From an uncultured Clostridia bacterium (GTDB taxonomy: Bacteria; Bacillota; Clostridia; Christensenellales; CAG-138), in contig CAMHDC010000045.1 in assembly GCA_946183765.1 (NCBI GenBank), positions 1-8,031 on the forward strand: DNA of 8,031 bases, written 5' to 3'. Under the pieces are notes generated by a model. That model ran no database searches. It saw only the letters and a program-made list of their open reading frames with translations, and was not told the origin of the DNA. Of the stretch, positions 5,364 through 8,031 are shown piece after piece. Made by a program: the position numbers and the translations under genes. The first letter of the stretch is position 1, and the number at the start of each line of letters is the position of its first letter.

Positions 5364-6866
5364 ATGGACTATTCAAGTTTGCAGAACGGCAGCGACATCC
5401 GCGGGGTGGCCATGGAAGGGGTGCCCGGGCAGAACGTGAATCTGACGGAGCAGGCCTGCCGGGACATCGGCCGGGGCTTTGCCCTGTGGCTGCGGCAACG
5501 CCTTGGAAAGGACGCGCTGCGGGTGGCCGTGGGCCGGGATTCCCGCCTGACGGGGCCGGATCTGTCCCGCTGGATCTGTGAAGCGATGGGGGCGGAGGGC
5601 GTGGCGGTGACGGACATGGGCATGGCTTCCACGCCCGCCATGTTCATGGCCACGGTCACGGAGGGCTTCCGCTTCGACGGGTCCGTGATGGTCACGGCCA
5701 GCCACCTGCCCTTCAACCGGAACGGGTATAAATTCTTCACCCAGGCGGGCGGCCTCGAAAAGCAGGACATCCGGGCCATCCTCGATCTGGCCTCGTCCGA
5801 GGAGCATACGGGACTCCCCGCCGCAGCCGTGGAAAAGGGCGGCTTCATGGCGGAATACGCGGACATCCTGTGCCGCAAGGTGCAGGAGGCCACCGGCCTT
5901 CAGCGGCCGCTGGAGGGCCTTCGAATCGTGGTGGACGCAGGCAACGGCGCCGGCGGATTCTATGCCGACCGGGTGCTGCAGCCCCTGGGCGCGGACACCG
6001 CCGGGTCCCGCTTCCTGGATCCCGACGGCACCTTCCCCAACCACATCCCCAATCCCGAGAACCAGGAAGCCATGGCGTCCATCCGGGCGGCGGTGCTGGA
6101 GAACCGGGCGGATTTGGGCATTATCTTCGACACGGACGTGGACCGGGCCGGAGCCGTGCTCTCGGACGGCAGTGAGCTCAACCGCAACCGCATCATCGCC
6201 ATGATGGCGGCGATCCTGCTTCGGGAGCATCCCGGCACGACCATCGTCACCGATTCCATCACCTCCACGGGGCTCGCCTCGTTCATCGCGGCCCACGGGG
6301 GCGTCCATCATCGGTTCAAGCGGGGCTATCGAAACGTCATCAACGAGTCCATCCGTCTCAACGAGGCGGGGTGCGACAGCCAGCTGGCCATGGAGACCTC
6401 CGGCCACGGCGCACTCAAGGAAAACTATTTTCTGGACGACGGGGCGTATCTGGTGACGCGGCTGCTGATCGAGCTGGCCAGGGGACGCCGGAAGGGGTAT
6501 ACCCTTCCGTCCCTGATCGCGGATCTGCAGGAGCCGGCGGAGAGCTATGAGTTCCGCATGGACCTGAAGCTGCCGGATTTCAAGCCCTACGGCAACGGCA
6601 TCCTCGAAGAGCTTCGGGCCTATGTCGCCGCTCAGCCCGGCTGGACCCTGGCGCCCAACAACTACGAGGGCGTGCGGGTCAATCTGAATAAGGATCACGG
6701 CAACGGCTGGTTCCTGCTGCGTATGAGCCTCCATGAACCGCTGATGCCGCTGAACATCGAATCCGACAGCGAAGGCGGCGCAAAGATCATCGCCCGGGAG
6801 CTGTTTCCCTTCCTCGCAGGGTTCGATAAGCTCGACACGGCCGCGCTGGCGCGCTTCGTCCGCTGA
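5364..6866 (+). CDS. Alpha-D-phosphohexomutase (phosphoglucomutase/phosphomannomutase)
   Basis: A cytoplasmic enzyme of 500 residues that moves phosphate between C1 and C6 of a hexose through a phosphoserine. All four superfamily landmarks are visible in order: the phosphoserine loop TASHLPFNRNG (Ser113), the metal-binding loop DTDVDR (256-261), the sugar-specificity loop ETSGHG (344-349) and the phosphate-binding loop RMSLHEP (453-459). The opening LQNGSDIRGVA (6-16) is characteristic of the subfamily. The phosphoserine loop has Leu where TASHNP is usual, and the metal loop has Thr in place of the usual Gly; both look like subfamily features rather than damage. It has its own strong promoter and a GGAGG site only 4 nt from the ATG, which is short. 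It could supply glucose-1-phosphate or mannose-1-phosphate for polysaccharide or nucleotide-sugar synthesis; sequence alone does not separate glucose from mannose substrates. Confidence 0.9.
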   Translation: MDYSSLQNGSDIRGVAMEGVPGQNVNLTEQACRDIGRGFALWLRQRLGKDALRVAVGRDSRLTGPDLSRWICEAMGAEGVAVTDMGMASTPAMFMATVTEGFRFDGSVMVTASHLPFNRNGYKFFTQAGGLEKQDIRAILDLASSEEHTGLPAAAVEKGGFMAEYADILCRKVQEATGLQRPLEGLRIVVDAGNGAGGFYADRVLQPLGADTAGSRFLDPDGTFPNHIPNPENQEAMASIRAAVLENRADLGIIFDTDVDRAGAVLSDGSELNRNRIIAMMAAILLREHPGTTIVTDSITSTGLASFIAAHGGVHHRFKRGYRNVINESIRLNEAGCDSQLAMETSGHGALKENYFLDDGAYLVTRLLIELARGRRKGYTLPSLIADLQEPAESYEFRMDLKLPDFKPYGNGILEELRAYVAAQPGWTLAPNNYEGVRVNLNKDHGNGWFLLRMSLHEPLMPLNIESDSEGGAKIIARELFPFLAGFDKLDTAALARFVR

Positions 6867-6867
6867 C

Positions 6868-6896
6868 GGCCGATGCGCTCCCCTGAAGAATCGGCC
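6868..6896 (+). other. Hairpin between the mutase and zincin genes
   Basis: A perfect 7-bp inverted repeat, GGCCGAT (6868-6874) and ATCGGCC (6890-6896), with a 15-nt loop, filling most of the 44-bp gap. It starts right after the mutase stop codon and ends at the AAGGA ribosome binding site (6897-6901) of the next gene. No T-run follows, so read-through into the zincin gene is expected; the stem may mark an mRNA 3'-end or processing point, or modulate initiation. Confidence 0.4.
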
Positions 6897-6910
6897 AAGG
6901 ACCCTCGGGC

Positions 6911-7294
6911 ATGATCAGCTTTGAAGAATACAGAGACATAGTGTCGGAACTGATGGACGAGCTTCCGGATGAATTCTTCCGGGAGCTGTCCGGAGGCGTG
7001 GTCGCGTCGGAAGCGACGGTGATCCCCGACTATGCCCAAGGGAACGATCTCTTCACCCTGGGGAAGTATCAGATCTTTTCACGGGTGCGGCAGATCACCA
7101 TGTACAAGGGTTCCTTCGATCGCGTGTATCCCCATGCGGATGCCGGCGAGGCGCGGGAGATCCTCCGCGGCGTGCTGCGGCATGAGATCCGGCACCATTT
7201 GGAATCCATGGGCGGCATCCACGACGATTCCTCCCTGGAGGCGGCGGACGAGCGGGAGAAGCGGACGTATCTGTCGAAGCATTCCCTGCCGTAG
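6911..7294 (+). CDS. Small zincin-like metallopeptidase family protein (HExxHH)
   Basis: A 127-residue soluble protein of the minimal zincin type (the family once called DUF1025). It opens with the family-typical helix FEEYRDIVSELMDELPDEFF (4-23), continues with a strand-rich middle including RQITMYKGSFDRVY (60-73), and has the zinc motif HEIRHH (91-96) near the C-terminus, followed by LESMGGIHDDSSLEAADE. His91 and His95 should bind zinc with Glu92 as the catalytic base; an acidic residue in the following stretch is the likely third ligand. The basic residue in HEIRH and the LESMGG segment differ from the HEIGHHFG form seen in many relatives and resemble a clostridial variant. It lies 44 bp after the mutase gene with an AAGGA box 9 nt before its ATG, so it is probably co-transcribed. 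The physiological substrate of this family is not established. Confidence 0.82.
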   Translation: MISFEEYRDIVSELMDELPDEFFRELSGGVVASEATVIPDYAQGNDLFTLGKYQIFSRVRQITMYKGSFDRVYPHADAGEAREILRGVLRHEIRHHLESMGGIHDDSSLEAADEREKRTYLSKHSLP

Positions 7295-7310
7295 GGACCG
7301 ACATATATCC

Positions 7311-7326
7311 ATGCCGCATACGGCAT
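7311..7326 (+). other. Small perfect hairpin before the PAS protein gene
   Basis: ATGCCG (7311-7316), a CATA loop and CGGCAT (7321-7326) form a perfect 6-bp stem with a 4-nt loop in the 70-bp gap between the zincin and PAS genes. A second short inverted repeat, TCCCT/AGGGA (7283-7297), straddles the zincin stop codon. Neither is followed by a T-run. I see no convincing promoter in this gap, so the PAS gene may be read from upstream. Confidence 0.35.
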
Positions 7327-7364
7327 AACGCAGACAAGGGCAGTCAGGAAGAAGGAGGGCCGAG

Positions 7365-8031
7365 ATGGAGAATCAAAAGGAAGTGCAGCAGCAGCCGGTG
7401 GAAGTGGTGGTCATAGCCGATCAGGAGACCCTTCAGCGCAGCCAGCAGCAGGACGAGCTGCAGGACAAGCTGGATGAAAAGGTGGCCGACACCCTTCTCA
7501 ACAGCGACATGGAGGTGGATACCTCCGACGCGGAATCGCCGGAGGAGGCGATCAACGAGGAGATCGTGCAGCAGACCATCGACGCCGAGGAGATGCAGGA
7601 GACGCTGGATACCCGCGTCCTCCGGGATTTCGACGAGGGGATCATCACCTTCGACAAGGGCGGCGTGATCCGCTACATCAATCCTTCGGCGTCGCTGATC
7701 CTGGGCCTGGAGGACAACGCGGTGGGGAAGCGTTACAGGGACGTGTTCGGCCGGGACAACGACGCCCTGCTGGAATTTTTGGTGAAGGCCACGGCGGAGA
7801 AGAACGCCTCCCAGCGAGGCGACATCCTGTTTCATCGGGAGGACGGCAGCAGCGTGCGCCTCAACACCAGCTGCATCTGCCTGGAGGACGACGAGGACGC
7901 CGGGGACCGGAGCTACGCTATCCATTTCGACGACATCACCGAAATCGACATCCTGCGCCGCAAGCGTCGGGAGAGTTCGGCGGTGTTCATCGGCACCATG
8001 ACCGCCGTGTCCGTCTGGATCTACGCGGTCG
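7365..8031 (+). CDS. PAS-domain membrane protein (partial, runs off the right edge)
   Basis: The first 222 codons of a longer gene. A near-perfect AAGGAGGG ribosome binding site (7352-7359) lies 5 nt before the ATG. Residues 1-83 are very rich in Gln, Glu and Asp (KEVQQQPVEVV, LQRSQQQDELQDKLDEKV), likely disordered or coiled coil. Residues about 84-197 form a PAS domain: LRDFDEGIITFDKGGVIRYI leads into NPSASLILG, then GKRYRDVFG, a helix, and the strands ILFHREDGSSVRLNTSCICL and YAIHFDDITEIDILRRKRRE. A basic cluster (RRKRRE, 198-203) is followed by a hydrophobic stretch beginning SSAVFIGTMTAVSVWIYAV, which looks like the first transmembrane segment. This makes a cytoplasmic sensor domain ahead of a membrane part. 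The output domain lies outside the window, so it could be a kinase, cyclase, transporter-like or other signalling protein. It is 70 bp downstream of the zincin gene. Confidence 0.8.
   Translation, partial: MENQKEVQQQPVEVVVIADQETLQRSQQQDELQDKLDEKVADTLLNSDMEVDTSDAESPEEAINEEIVQQTIDAEEMQETLDTRVLRDFDEGIITFDKGGVIRYINPSASLILGLEDNAVGKRYRDVFGRDNDALLEFLVKATAEKNASQRGDILFHREDGSSVRLNTSCICLEDDEDAGDRSYAIHFDDITEIDILRRKRRESSAVFIGTMTAVSVWIYAV

Noticed and set aside
5373..6734. Minus-strand open frame of 453 codons opposite the phosphohexomutase gene
   Set aside because: It is a codon-structure shadow of a gene whose four active-site loops are all intact; no motif or start signal supports it.
1..8031. Mobile elements, CRISPR arrays, tRNA or rRNA genes, riboswitches, phage or defence genes
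   Set aside because: I looked on both strands and found no transposase, integrase, spaced direct repeats, tRNA-like cloverleaf or conserved riboswitch core. Gene boundaries are intact and the spacing is normal for a chromosomal metabolic region.

Overview
The window looks like chromosomal DNA from a GC-rich member of the Clostridia (Bacillota), probably an anaerobic gut-type fermenter. This rests on the gene content (a GPH-family sugar symporter beside a GH2 glycosidase and an AraC regulator, a clostridial-type HExxHH zincin, a PAS membrane protein), GGAGG-type ribosome binding sites, and sigma-A-like promoters in an otherwise G+C-rich sequence. Species cannot be assigned from sequence inspection alone.

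Left part (1-3749, minus strand): a catabolic operon reading leftward, in the order GPH-type cation:glycoside symporter, family 2 glycoside hydrolase, then the first 27 codons of a gene that leaves the window and is probably a sugar-phosphate isomerase/epimerase-like TIM barrel. The genes are tightly packed: 11 bp between the first two, with the stop codon inside the next ribosome binding site, and an ATGA overlap between the second and third. The hydrolase has no signal peptide, so the simplest model is that the symporter imports an intact glycoside, the hydrolase cleaves it in the cytoplasm, and the next gene begins processing the sugar. An NxK motif in the hydrolase is compatible with beta-glucuronide substrates but does not prove them.

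Divergent control region (3750-3946): two sigma-A-like promoters face away from each other, and a long, nearly perfect AT-rich inverted repeat (3837-3876) lies exactly between their -35 boxes. Rightward from it runs an AraC-family regulator (3947-5200). This is the standard layout of a self-regulating sugar-responsive divergon, and the inverted repeat is the obvious operator candidate.

Right part (5201-8031, plus strand): after a GC-rich hairpin, a strong promoter (TTGTAA, 17 bp, TATAAT) drives an alpha-D-phosphohexomutase. It is followed by a small zinc-metallopeptidase-like protein and the first 222 codons of a protein with a charged Gln/Glu-rich N-terminus, a PAS domain and the start of a membrane segment. 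The mutase may feed general sugar-phosphate and cell-envelope metabolism; no functional link to the divergon is evident beyond proximity.

I found no RNA gene, mobile element, CRISPR array or clearly new system. The points most worth a second look are the operator-like palindrome, the helical module at the C-terminus of the hydrolase, the substrate question for the hydrolase, and the unnamed sensory domain of the AraC protein.
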